Source: Clostridiales bacterium
GTDB lineage: Bacteria; Bacillota; Clostridia; Oscillospirales; Acutalibacteraceae
Direction: 5' to 3'
Assembly (NCBI GenBank): GCA_012839345.1
Contig: DUNN01000036.1
Location: 124,001 to 188,000 of the forward strand
DNA: 64,000 bases
Shown here: positions 40,809 to 49,416 of the stretch, piece after piece
How positions within the stretch are numbered: the first letter of the stretch is position 1
Layout: each line of letters starts with the position of its first letter
Notes under the pieces: generated by a model
What the model saw: the letters and a program-made list of their open reading frames with translations, nothing else
The model's database searches: none
What the model was told of the DNA's origin: nothing
Position numbers and translations under genes: made by a program

Positions 40809-42110
40809 TCAGACGGATTCTTTCTTTTCAAGGGCAAACGGACCGCCGCAGATATAAAACCGCTTTTTCCCGTGCTGTTTTGCGTAGTACAGCGAAGTAT
40901 CCGCTTTTACATAAAGCTCTGAATAGGTTTTTCCATCCTCTGGGTAAAGGGATACTCCGACACTGGCCGAAAGGGGGAAATCCTGTTCCGGCCCGAGCCG
41001 GATTTCATCTAAAGATTCCAACAGCCGGTTCAGCTTTAAAAGAAGTGCGTCCCTAGATGAATACTCTTTAAATAAAACAAAAAATTCGTCTCCGCCGATT
41101 CGCCCGATAATATCGGTGCCGTGAAATACGCATTGAAGGGTGTTCGAAACACGTTCCAGTGCATGGTCCCCCTCGATGTGGCCTAACGTGTCGTTGATGC
41201 TCTTGAAGTTGTCCACATCGATCATAATCGCAGCGCTTATGCTCTGGCTGCCTTCGCCTGCCAGGTAACTTTCGCATAATGACTGGGTAAATTTTTTATT
41301 GTAAAGCCCGGTCAGCCCGTCTTTTTGCGAAAGCTGAATCATTTCCAGTTCATTGCGTTTGCGGGAATCAATATCCTTCACATACCCAATGACCTTCATG
41401 CTGTCGCCCGTACTGTCCGAAAGATGAATCACCGTAGCCATTCGCCACTGTACCGTTCCGTCCGGTGTTTTTTCTCGGTATTCCAAATTTACTTCCCGAA
41501 TCGGCCCTTCTTTGAAAATCTGCATCAAATTGGCACGCTGAAAGGTGTTCCGGTACTGCTCTACGTCTTCTTCAAAGACCGCACGTTCGGCAATAAAGCG
41601 GATGATATCATCATACAGTTCCGTCTGCAGGAAAGAAAAATGGCGGCTGTACTGCTCCTGCCCGTAAAGAAACCGGTTGTGAGCCAAATCGGCTTCAAAG
41701 ACCCGCTCGCAGGTCAGCTCCAGCGCAGAACGGTAGATTTTCTCATTTTCATACATTTGGGTTTGCAAACGACGGGTTTTGGCGACTTCTTCGGTTTGCT
41801 GCTCCATAAAATCCATAAACTGATTGAATAACTGGGAAACCTGATAAAACAAGCCATTTCTGTTATCACAGGAAAAACGCGCCTGATAATCCCCTTGAAT
41901 TGCCCGCCGAAGCGACCGAGTTAAGTCCCGGATCGGCCCTTCCACAAAGCGGTACCACACAAGGCAGAGCGACCCCACAAGGGCGCCGAGCACAATGATG
42001 TATTCCCGTAGGCCAAACGACCGAATCGGCGTGTTTTGTGTTTCAAATAATACCACAGCAAGAAACACGAAAGCAGGAGAAATTCCAATCAAGTAACTCT
42101 TGTACTTCAC
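40809..42110 (-). CDS. membrane-anchored diguanylate cyclase (HAMP-PAS-GGDEF)
   Basis: Makes the second messenger c-di-GMP. 433 residues from GTG 42110 (a GGGG site 9 bases upstream; TTG 42125 is an alternative). Two N-terminal membrane helices (about residues 6-23 and 38-54), a HAMP-like linker (GPIRDLTRSLRRAIQGDY), a coiled coil, a PAS-like domain (about 110-255) and a GGDEF domain with GRIGGDEFFVLF at about residues 343-354. The active-site motif is intact. The inhibitory RxxD site five residues before it reads HGTD, so product feedback is probably weakened. There is no EAL domain. The leader carries a c-di-GMP-I riboswitch. Confidence 0.92.
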   Translation of the reverse strand: MKYKSYLIGISPAFVFLAVVLFETQNTPIRSFGLREYIIVLGALVGSLCLVWYRFVEGPIRDLTRSLRRAIQGDYQARFSCDNRNGLFYQVSQLFNQFMDFMEQQTEEVAKTRRLQTQMYENEKIYRSALELTCERVFEADLAHNRFLYGQEQYSRHFSFLQTELYDDIIRFIAERAVFEEDVEQYRNTFQRANLMQIFKEGPIREVNLEYREKTPDGTVQWRMATVIHLSDSTGDSMKVIGYVKDIDSRKRNELEMIQLSQKDGLTGLYNKKFTQSLCESYLAGEGSQSISAAIMIDVDNFKSINDTLGHIEGDHALERVSNTLQCVFHGTDIIGRIGGDEFFVLFKEYSSRDALLLKLNRLLESLDEIRLGPEQDFPLSASVGVSLYPEDGKTYSELYVKADTSLYYAKQHGKKRFYICGGPFALEKKESV

Positions 42111-42189
42111 AAACACCAACCCCAAAATCTATTACGGATAAGCAGTCTGCATTTACTTAACCGCAATGAGTGCAGCCGGCTGGCATACT

Positions 42190-42300
42190 TTTAAAGCGCT
42201 TCTACCATACGGATTTCTTTTCCGACGGCAGAAACGCAATGAAAAGGTTAGCCCCATGGCTTTGCGTCCCGGACTTTTATCCGGTTTGCCTTTTTACTTA
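42190..42300 (-). promoter_or_regulatory. c-di-GMP-I (GEMM) riboswitch
   Basis: Minus strand shows the class core GGCAAACC...GGGACGCAAAGCC (42255-42291) with the P2 arm GGAT/GTCC, followed by GGGGCTAACC. A long arm GCGTTTCTGCC / GGTAGAAGCGC (42193-42237) then ends in TTTAAAA and may serve as P3 or as a weak terminator. It lies in the leader of the diguanylate cyclase gene, so the enzyme's product should control its own synthesis. Whether binding turns expression on or off is not evident. Confidence 0.9.
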
Positions 42301-42330
42301 CTTTGGTAGATCAGTTTGCATTTCTCCATT

Positions 42331-42359
42331 ATTATACTATAATTGGCATTTTTTTACAA
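42331..42359 (-). promoter_or_regulatory. promoter of the riboswitch-controlled cyclase
   Basis: Minus strand TTGTAA (42354-42359), 17-base spacer, perfect TATAAT (42331-42336). Start of transcription near 42324, about 30 bases before the aptamer core. Confidence 0.85.
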
Positions 42360-42415
42360 CTGATTTTTAATACAGAATGTCATTCTTGTATGAATGAATA
42401 GAAAACAAAAGAAAT

Positions 42416-43696
42416 TTAATCATTTTCGCCATGCACTAGGTTTTCCCTTGCAACGGCGAGCATCAGCTTGATTCGGTTTTCCTGGTTAACCCGTGTGGCG
42501 CTTGGGTCGTAGTCAATCGGCACAATGTTGGAGCGTGGGTTCACGGTTTTAATACGGTGCACCATGCCTTTTCCGACAATATGGTTCGGCAGGCAGCCAA
42601 ACGGCTGGGCGCAGACGATATTTTCGTACCCCTGCTCAGCCAGCTCAATCATTTCCGCCGTTAAAAGCCATCCTTCTCCCATTTTGCTGCCGTAGCCGAT
42701 TACGCCTTTTACCAGGCTCTTTGTGTGCGCGTAAGGGCAGGGGGGCAGGAATTTCGGCTCCGACTTCACGGCGTCGATGAGAATGTTCTGCAGCTTCAGC
42801 AGGTAATTCATCAACAGGTTGCAAACCGCGTATTTGGCCGGGTTTCCGCCGTAAAGCTTAATGTCCTCCAGACGGTTGTCAACTTTAAACAACGCAAAGT
42901 TCATCAGGCCGGGGACGTTCACTTCGCAGTCCTGTTCGCGCAGGAAATCTTCCAAGTGGTTGTTGCCGAGCGCCGAGTATTTTACATAAATTTCCCCGAC
43001 AATGCCGACTTTTACTTTTGGAACCTTATGAATCGGGATTTTTGCGAAGTCCTTTACAATTTTACGCAGATTTACGTTGAATTCCCGCGCGGAAAGTCCT
43101 TTTCCATGGTTGAATTGTTCCGTCAGGTCTTCAATCCAGCGGTCAACTAGCTTCTGGCTATCGCCTTTGTTGACCTCGTACGCCTCCGTCTGGTTATACA
43201 GGAGCACCAGTTCATCGCCGTATACGAGCGCCGCAAGAAACTTGCGCAGCATGGGCAGTGTTACAGAAAAACCGGGATTCCGCTCCAGACCGGACAAATT
43301 CAGCGACACGACCGGAATCTGAGGAAGCCCGGCCTTTTTCAGCGCTTTGCGCAGCAGGTGAATATAGTTGGAAGCGCGGCAGCCGCCGCCCGTTTGGGTA
43401 ATGACCAGCGCGGTACGGTCCAGGTCGTATTTCCCCGAATGCAGTGCGTCCATAAATTGCCCGATGACCAGCAGAGCCGGGTAGCAGGTGTCGTTATGAA
43501 CATATTTCAGTCCTTCCTGCACCACATTTGGCCCGTCGTTGGTTAAAAGCTCGAAATGATAGCCGCAGTTGTTAAATACGTTTACAATCAGCTGGAAATG
43601 AACCGGAGCCATGGAAGGGCATAAAATGGTGTATTCCTTTTTCATTTCCTTGGTAAAAAGCAGGCGTCCCTTGCTGTTGAATTTTAATTCCGCCAT
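42416..43696 (-). CDS. 2-hydroxyacyl-CoA dehydratase-like component (COG3581 type)
   Basis: Cytoplasmic iron-sulfur protein of 426 residues related to the D component of 2-hydroxyacyl-CoA dehydratases and to double-cubane cluster proteins. Conserved cysteines appear in ILCPSMAP (about 26), NDTCYPALL (about 71), GGGCRASNY (about 105), PPCPYAH and QPFGCLPNH (near the C-terminus), suited to cluster binding. The acyl-CoA substrate is unknown and may not exist; a low-potential reductase is the alternative. Gene start is 3 bases after the stop of the activase gene, so the two are translationally coupled. Confidence 0.85.
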   Translation of the reverse strand: MAELKFNSKGRLLFTKEMKKEYTILCPSMAPVHFQLIVNVFNNCGYHFELLTNDGPNVVQEGLKYVHNDTCYPALLVIGQFMDALHSGKYDLDRTALVITQTGGGCRASNYIHLLRKALKKAGLPQIPVVSLNLSGLERNPGFSVTLPMLRKFLAALVYGDELVLLYNQTEAYEVNKGDSQKLVDRWIEDLTEQFNHGKGLSAREFNVNLRKIVKDFAKIPIHKVPKVKVGIVGEIYVKYSALGNNHLEDFLREQDCEVNVPGLMNFALFKVDNRLEDIKLYGGNPAKYAVCNLLMNYLLKLQNILIDAVKSEPKFLPPCPYAHTKSLVKGVIGYGSKMGEGWLLTAEMIELAEQGYENIVCAQPFGCLPNHIVGKGMVHRIKTVNPRSNIVPIDYDPSATRVNQENRIKLMLAVARENLVHGEND

Positions 43697-43699
43697 TGA

Positions 43700-46594
43700 T
43701 TATTCCTCCAAAGCGGCAAACAGGCTGCGAAGCCGGATTTTTACCGCGCCGAGATTCGTGATTTCGTCGATCTTGATTTGGGTGTAAATTTTATTCTCAT
43801 TTTCCAGAATGCGGCGAACCTCGTCAGTGGTAATTGCGTCCACGCCGCATCCGAACGAAACCAGCTGCACCAGATTCATGTCTTTCTGGTTGGCAATGTA
43901 GCGGGCCGCCGCGTACAACCTGGCGTGGTAGGTCCACTGGTTTAGAACTGCAGTGGGGAAGCGTTTTACCTTGCAGCTGACCACATCCTCCGAAATAACC
44001 GCGGCGCCCAGTTCCGTAATCAGCTTGTCGATTCCGTGGTTGATTTCGGGGTCCAAATGGTACGGCCGGCCGCTTAAAACGATGATTTCACGCTTCTGTT
44101 CCCGTGCCTGAGCGATGATTTCGTCGCCTTTCGCGCGGATGTCGGCAAAGTAGCGGTCATATTCGTTGTAAGCGTCTTTGGCCGCCTTTTTCACTTCGGA
44201 AAAGCGAATGTCCGGGAAATACTTCTCCAGAATTCGGTGCATTTTCACCGGAAAATCATGCTTGCGGTGAATGCCCACATAGTCGTGAATAAAGTTGAAA
44301 TCCTTCAGCGCACTGGTGTTTGCCGAAATAACCTCGGGGTAATATGCCACAACCGGGCAGTTGTAGTGGTTGTCGCCCAGTCCTTCATCAATGTTGTAGG
44401 ACATGCAGGGATAAAATATATTGTGAATGCCCTGTTCTACCAGAGCAAGAATATGACCGTGCATCAGCTTTGCCGGGAAGCAGACGGTATCGGAAGGAAT
44501 GGTGCTCTGCCCATTCAGGTACAGCTCGCGGGTGGAAAGGGGAGAAGTGACGACCTCAAACCCAAGGTCAGTAAAGAACGTGTGCCAGAACGGCAACAGT
44601 TCGTAAAAGTTCAGCCCCATGGGCATTCCGATTTTGCCACGTTTTCCGGCAACCGGCTGGTAGGAACGCAGCTTGTTCAGCTTGTACTGATACAGGTTTA
44701 GGCTGCTGCCGGAGGAACGCTTTGTCACCGGCTTTTCGCAGCGGTTGCCGCCGATGTAGCGGCGGTCTTTTCCAAAGATGTTGATGGTCAGGCGGCAGTG
44801 GTTGCTGCACAGGCCGCAGGAGGTCACTTTTACTTCATGCTGAAAAGATTCCAGTTCCTCTTTGCTGACCAGCGTGCTGGCTCCGGTGGATTTTCCCATC
44901 GCGTAAATCGCCGCGCCGTACGCGCCCATCAGGCCGGAAATGTCCGGGCGGACGACCGGCACGCCCAGTTCCTTTTCAAACACACGCAGAACCGCGTCGT
45001 TCAGGAAGGTGCCGCCCTGCACCACAATGTGGCGGCCCAGTTCTTCGGCAGAAGCCGCGCGGATAACCTTGTAAATGGCGTTCTTGACCACGCTGACAGA
45101 AAGCCCAGCGGAAATATCCTCTGTGGTGGCACCGTCTTTCTGTGCCTGCTTCACCTGGGAATTCATAAAGACCGTGCAGCGGGAGCCTAGGTCCACGGGG
45201 TGCTTTGCAAACAGACCGAGCCGTGCGAATTCGGGAATCTCGTAGCCGAGCGTGTTGGCAAAGGTCTGCAGGAAAGAGCCGCAGCCGGAGGAACACGCCT
45301 CGTTCAAAAAGATATTGTCGATGGCGCCATTGTGAATTTTGAAGCACTTCATGTCCTGACCGCCAATGTCGATGACGAAATCCACGTCGGGCAAAAAGCG
45401 CTTCGCCGCCGTAAAGTGCGCGACCGTTTCCACAATGCCGGTGTCAATGCGGAACGCGTTTTTCAGCAGTTCCTCGCCGTAACCGGTTACCGCGCTGGAG
45501 GCGATGTGAATCTGTGGATATTTATTATAAATGTTTAGTATGTAGTTCTTTACAATTGGAATCGGGTTGCCGGAGTTGCTCTGGTAAATGGAATCCAGCA
45601 CCTCTCCGTCCTTTCCGATGAGAACCGCCTTCACAGTGGTGGAACCGGCATCAATTCCCAAAAACGCGTCCCCGCGGTACTGGCTGGGGTCGCCTTTCGG
45701 CACTTTTGCAGATTCGTGCCGCTTCCGAAATTCCTCGTATTCCGCGTCGTTTGCAAACAGCGGCGGAATGGAAAGAAAATTCGCGGTGTTTCCATAGGCT
45801 TCCACATTTTGAATGGCCGCCTCCAGGTCGATTTCCGTATCGCTTGCAAACGCGGCGCCAAGCGCGACAAAGTAAAGCGAATTTTCCGGGCAGATGCCAG
45901 TGGTTTTCAGCGCCTGGTCAAAGCTGTAGCGCAGCTGGGACAAAAACGTAAGCGGCCCGCCTAAGTAAAGTACCTTTCCGGCAATTCTGCGTCCCTGGGC
46001 AAGCCCGGCGATGGTCTGGTTGGCCACCGCGGCAAAAATACTGGCGGAAATATCGCTTTTGCGCGCGCCCTGATTTAACAGCGGCTGAACGTCGGATTTG
46101 GCGAACACGCCGCAGCGCGAGGCGATGGTATAGATTTTTTCATAATCCTTCGCAATCTGATCCATTTCGTCCAGGGAAATGTTCAGCAGGGTTGCCATTT
46201 GGTCGATAAACGCGCCGGTTCCGCCCGCACAGCTGCCGTTCATGCGGACTTCCATGCCCCCGGTAAGGAACAGAATTTTCGCATCTTCGCCGCCCAGTTC
46301 AATAATCACATCGGTGTCGGGAATCAGCTTTCCCACCGCTACGCGGGTGGAATAAACCTCCTGAACAAACGGCAGCTTGCAGGTTTCTGCAATTCCCATA
46401 CCAGCGGAGCCGGACACGGTCAGGCGAACCGGTTCCCCGTGCAGCACTTCCTGCTTCAGTTTCGTAAGAAGCTCTGTCATTTTCTGTGTAATCTGCGAAA
46501 AATGCCGTTCATAGGATTTGTATATGATTTGATCAGTGTCGTCTAAAACCACACATTTAATCGTGGTTGAGCCGACGTCTAAGCCTACTCTCAT
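43700..46594 (-). CDS. acyl-CoA dehydratase activase (tandem BadF/BadG ATPase plus DUF2229)
   Basis: Large cytoplasmic protein of 964 residues. Two ASKHA-type ATPase domains follow each other: GLDVGSTTIK at residues 4-13 and GIDAGSTTVK at about 313-322, each with GGAFID/CGSFLQ-type cysteine loops (SCAGGTGAF, SSGCGSF) that bind the shared [4Fe-4S] cluster in the HgdC family. The remaining 350 residues match the DUF2229/COG3580 region (SCGLCSNHCRL, SDTVCFPAKL, YPCMSYN). Such proteins use ATP to inject electrons into a dehydratase-type partner, here the adjacent 426-residue protein. Promoter and palindromic operator at 46654-46684. Confidence 0.9.
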   Translation of the reverse strand: MRVGLDVGSTTIKCVVLDDTDQIIYKSYERHFSQITQKMTELLTKLKQEVLHGEPVRLTVSGSAGMGIAETCKLPFVQEVYSTRVAVGKLIPDTDVIIELGGEDAKILFLTGGMEVRMNGSCAGGTGAFIDQMATLLNISLDEMDQIAKDYEKIYTIASRCGVFAKSDVQPLLNQGARKSDISASIFAAVANQTIAGLAQGRRIAGKVLYLGGPLTFLSQLRYSFDQALKTTGICPENSLYFVALGAAFASDTEIDLEAAIQNVEAYGNTANFLSIPPLFANDAEYEEFRKRHESAKVPKGDPSQYRGDAFLGIDAGSTTVKAVLIGKDGEVLDSIYQSNSGNPIPIVKNYILNIYNKYPQIHIASSAVTGYGEELLKNAFRIDTGIVETVAHFTAAKRFLPDVDFVIDIGGQDMKCFKIHNGAIDNIFLNEACSSGCGSFLQTFANTLGYEIPEFARLGLFAKHPVDLGSRCTVFMNSQVKQAQKDGATTEDISAGLSVSVVKNAIYKVIRAASAEELGRHIVVQGGTFLNDAVLRVFEKELGVPVVRPDISGLMGAYGAAIYAMGKSTGASTLVSKEELESFQHEVKVTSCGLCSNHCRLTINIFGKDRRYIGGNRCEKPVTKRSSGSSLNLYQYKLNKLRSYQPVAGKRGKIGMPMGLNFYELLPFWHTFFTDLGFEVVTSPLSTRELYLNGQSTIPSDTVCFPAKLMHGHILALVEQGIHNIFYPCMSYNIDEGLGDNHYNCPVVAYYPEVISANTSALKDFNFIHDYVGIHRKHDFPVKMHRILEKYFPDIRFSEVKKAAKDAYNEYDRYFADIRAKGDEIIAQAREQKREIIVLSGRPYHLDPEINHGIDKLITELGAAVISEDVVSCKVKRFPTAVLNQWTYHARLYAAARYIANQKDMNLVQLVSFGCGVDAITTDEVRRILENENKIYTQIKIDEITNLGAVKIRLRSLFAALEE

Positions 46595-46653
46595 ACCGTA
46601 ACCGCCGTTTCTTTATTCTAATAGTAATTAAAATTCCATTAACCTAATAACAC

Positions 46654-46684
46654 ATTGTATCCCTTACTTGACAGGCTTGTCAAG
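46654..46684 (-). promoter_or_regulatory. promoter of the dehydratase-activase pair with a palindrome at -35
   Basis: Minus strand TTGACA (46678-46683), 18-base spacer, TACAAT (46654-46659). A perfect inverted repeat CTTGACA-N4-TGTCAAG (46667-46684) includes the -35 box and is a likely repressor site. The regulator is unknown. Confidence 0.75.
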
Positions 46685-46761
46685 TCTTGTCGGAGGAAAA
46701 GTACCGCTCTGCGCGGGGCCAATAAATGACATGGAATCCCCTGCCGTTTCAGGCAGAATCT

Positions 46762-46798
46762 GATTTCTATTGTTATTCTTAGAAATCAATGATAAAAT
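46762..46798 (+). promoter_or_regulatory. promoter of the carbamoyltransferase gene with an inverted repeat
   Basis: TTGTTA (46770-46775), 17-base spacer, TAAAAT (46793-46798). The perfect repeat GATTTCTA-N10-TAGAAATC (46762-46787) brackets the -35 box and may be an operator. Confidence 0.65.
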
Positions 46799-46826
46799 AA
46801 AAAGAAATCGCACATGGGGTGACGTA

Positions 46827-47897
46827 ATGCTGAATCATCTAATCGATTTGGACCAGCTTTCTCTAAGCGAAATTGATGAACTGATTAAGTTGGCAAACAC
46901 CATCAAGAACAATCCGTGGGCCTACCAGGAATCCTGCCGGGGAAAGATTATGGCCACGCTTTTTTACGAGCCGTCGACCCGCACGAAAATGTCGTTCCAG
47001 ACGGCTATGTATCGGCTTGGCGGGGAAGTCATCGGGTTTGACAACCCGGAAAACTCTTCCGTTTCCAAAGGGGAGAGTCTGAAGGACACGATTACCGTTG
47101 TGAGCGGCTACGCCGATGTGGTGGTAATGCGCAACCCGATGGAAGGCTCTGCCACGGCGGCAACCCTGTATTCCAAGTCGCCCATTATCAATGCGGGCGA
47201 CGGCGGGCATCTTCACCCCACCCAGACCCTTACCGACCTAGTTACACTATATAATGAAAAGGGACGGCTGGACAACCTGTGTATCGGTTTGTGCGGCGAC
47301 CTGAAATACGGGCGCACGGTTCATTCCCTGATTAAGACCATGACCCGCTACAAGGGGAATCGTTTTGTGCTGATTTCCACACCCGAACTTGCACTTCCGC
47401 AGTATGTGAAGGACGTGATGGACGCCGCGGGGTGCCAGTATGTGGAGGCGGGCAGCCTGAGCGAGGCGATTCCCATGTTGGACGTGCTGTATATGACCCG
47501 CATTCAGAGAGAGCGTTTTGCCAGTGCGCGCCAGTATGAGGAGCAGAAAGGCGTGTTTGTGTTGGATTCCGAAAAGCTGACTGCTGCAAAAAAGGATCTG
47601 CGCATTCTGCATCCCCTGCCGCGTGTGGATGAAATTACCGTAGATGTGGACGATGACGAACGTGCAAAGTATTTTGACCAGACGGTGTACGGTATGTACG
47701 CGCGCATGGCGCTTATTCTGACGATTTTGCAGAACGGCGAAACGCGCCGAAAGAGCAAAACGCTATCCTCTACCCATCCGCACAACTGCAGCAATCCCAA
47801 ATGCATTACCCACACCGAGCGTTACCTTCCGCATTTGTTCCGGGAAGCGGGTGACATGCTTGAATGCCGATACTGTGACGGAAGAACGCTCATCTGA
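46827..47897 (+). CDS. pyrB: aspartate carbamoyltransferase with C-terminal PyrI-like zinc domain
   Basis: Second step of pyrimidine synthesis: carbamoyl phosphate plus aspartate gives carbamoyl aspartate. 356 residues from ATG 46827 (GGGGTGA upstream). Carbamoyl-phosphate residues are in EPSTRTKMSF (about 52-61), with HPTQTL (about 132-137) and HPLPRVDEI (about 265-273). After the catalytic domain a tail with C-x4-C-x20-C-x2-C (CSNPKC..CRYC, about residues 316-344) matches the zinc domain of the PyrI regulatory chain, but the nucleotide-binding PyrI domain is absent. The tail may stabilise the assembly without allostery. The next gene overlaps by about 20 bases. Confidence 0.93.
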   Translation: MLNHLIDLDQLSLSEIDELIKLANTIKNNPWAYQESCRGKIMATLFYEPSTRTKMSFQTAMYRLGGEVIGFDNPENSSVSKGESLKDTITVVSGYADVVVMRNPMEGSATAATLYSKSPIINAGDGGHLHPTQTLTDLVTLYNEKGRLDNLCIGLCGDLKYGRTVHSLIKTMTRYKGNRFVLISTPELALPQYVKDVMDAAGCQYVEAGSLSEAIPMLDVLYMTRIQRERFASARQYEEQKGVFVLDSEKLTAAKKDLRILHPLPRVDEITVDVDDDERAKYFDQTVYGMYARMALILTILQNGETRRKSKTLSSTHPHNCSNPKCITHTERYLPHLFREAGDMLECRYCDGRTLI

Positions 47898-48468
47898 CCG
47901 GAAACTCATTCTGGTTCTGTTCGGTTCGCCCCGGAAAAACGGCTATACGGCGAAACTGTTGAATGAATTTCTGAGCCCGTTCGGCGAGAATGTTCAGATT
48001 CGCGTCGTCCATGCATATGACAGCGGCATCCGCCCCTGCACCGCGTGCGACGTCTGCTGCCGGAGCGAGCGCTGCTCCCAAAGTGACTTTGATGAGTTGG
48101 ATTCGCTGATCCGGTGCGCCGATGTACTGGTGGTGGCCACCCCGGTTTATGTGCTCAGTTTTCCGGCGCCGCTCAAGGCGGTTGTTGACCGAATGCAGCG
48201 CTACTTTTCCGCGCGTTTTTCCCTGGGAATCAATCCGTCGATTGCAAAGCACCGTACTGCCGCGCTGTTGGTCACGAACGGCTCTGCCAGCCGGGAAGGC
48301 GCTCAAGTGATGGCGCGCCAGTTAAAGATGGTGTTTTCCGTGATGAATACAACCCTGTGCGGGGAAGCCGTGTGGACGGGAACTGATTTCGACAGCGGCC
48401 GCTCCACGTTCGACCGTGCACGACGGGAAGCGCGCGACCTTGCGCTTGCCATCAAATCTGAATTGTGA
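47875..48468 (+). CDS. NADPH-dependent FMN reductase / iron-sulfur flavoprotein-like
   Basis: Flavodoxin-fold oxidoreductase of about 197 residues. The FMN phosphate loop GSPRKNGYT is near residue 18, a compact cysteine motif CTACDVCCRSERC near 57, typical of Isf-type iron-sulfur flavoproteins, and the flavin segment ATPVYVLSFPAPLKAVVDR follows. It should transfer electrons from NAD(P)H or ferredoxin to small acceptors; the partner is unknown. The start is uncertain: GTG 47875 and GTG 47851 both lie inside the 3' end of pyrB and neither has a strong site, so coupling to pyrB translation is likely. Confidence 0.8.
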   Translation: MTEERSSDRKLILVLFGSPRKNGYTAKLLNEFLSPFGENVQIRVVHAYDSGIRPCTACDVCCRSERCSQSDFDELDSLIRCADVLVVATPVYVLSFPAPLKAVVDRMQRYFSARFSLGINPSIAKHRTAALLVTNGSASREGAQVMARQLKMVFSVMNTTLCGEAVWTGTDFDSGRSTFDRARREARDLALAIKSEL

Positions 48469-48509
48469 TATGATAAAGTGTGCCAATACTATTTGAGAGG
48501 ACGAAATTT

Positions 48510-49253
48510 ATGTCAGGCCATTCAAAATGGAATAATATTAAACGCAAGAAGGAAAAAACAGACGGCGCAAAGGCGAAGATTTTTACCAAAATCGGCCGTG
48601 AACTTGCCGTCGCCGTAAAAGAGGGCGGCAGCGGCGACCCGAACGTGAACTCCAAGTTAAAGGATTGCATTGCGAAGGCAAAAGCGGCAAATGTGCCAAA
48701 TGAAAATATTGAGCGTATTATTAAAAGAGCTGCCGGCGACGGGGACGACACCAAGTATGAGAACATTATATACGAAGGATACGGTCCCAACGGCGTAGCG
48801 GTCATTGTAGAAACCCTGACAGACAACCGTAACCGTACCGCGGGCGATGTTCGCCACTATTTCGACAAATTCGGCGGAAACCTCGGCACCAACGGCTGCG
48901 TGTCTTTCTTGTTCCAGCAGAAGGGCGTTATTGTCATTGAGAAGGAAGGCTATGAGGAAGACAAAGTAATGGAGGACTGCCTGGAAGCAGGTGCATCCGA
49001 TTTTCAAGCCGATGAGGACGTGTTTGAAATCTACACTGAGCCAGATGATTTCAGCGGCGTTCTGTCCGATTTGGAAGCGAAGAATTATGAATTCGTTTCC
49101 GCTCAGGTGGAAATGGTTCCTACCACCTACACGACCCTGACCGACCCGGATTCCGCGCTGAAAATGCAGAAGCTGCTGGATGCGCTGGAAGATAACGACG
49201 ACGTGCAGAACGTGTGGCATAACTGGGATAACCCGAATGCCGACGAGGACTAA
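48510..49253 (+). CDS. yebC: YebC/PmpR family protein
   Basis: Protein of 247 residues. The start MSGHSKWNNIKRKKEKTDGAK is diagnostic of the family, as are GPNGVAVIVETLTDNRNRT (about residues 95-113) and the acidic C-terminal domain. Members act as transcriptional regulators or, as shown for some, promote translation through polyproline stretches. ATG 48510 has GAGAGGA about 9 bases upstream. The full three-domain length is present. It is monocistronic or the last gene after the flavoprotein, closed by a terminator. Confidence 0.95.
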   Translation: MSGHSKWNNIKRKKEKTDGAKAKIFTKIGRELAVAVKEGGSGDPNVNSKLKDCIAKAKAANVPNENIERIIKRAAGDGDDTKYENIIYEGYGPNGVAVIVETLTDNRNRTAGDVRHYFDKFGGNLGTNGCVSFLFQQKGVIVIEKEGYEEDKVMEDCLEAGASDFQADEDVFEIYTEPDDFSGVLSDLEAKNYEFVSAQVEMVPTTYTTLTDPDSALKMQKLLDALEDNDDVQNVWHNWDNPNADED

Positions 49254-49270
49254 TCAATTTATGTTGTTTC

Positions 49271-49299
49271 AACCGCTCCGTTTTCGGGGCGGTTTTTTG
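49271..49299 (+). terminator. intrinsic terminator after yebC
   Basis: Stem AACCGC-CCG / CGG-GCGGTT followed by TTTTTTG. Confidence 0.9.
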
Positions 49300-49416
49300 T
49301 TTTTCGGCGGTACGGCCCACCGAAAATCAAAATACTACTTTTCTTTTCCCAACTGATTCGGTACAATAAAACAGATAGAAGAAATTTATGTTTGTAATTT
49401 ACAACAGGAGGCTGCT

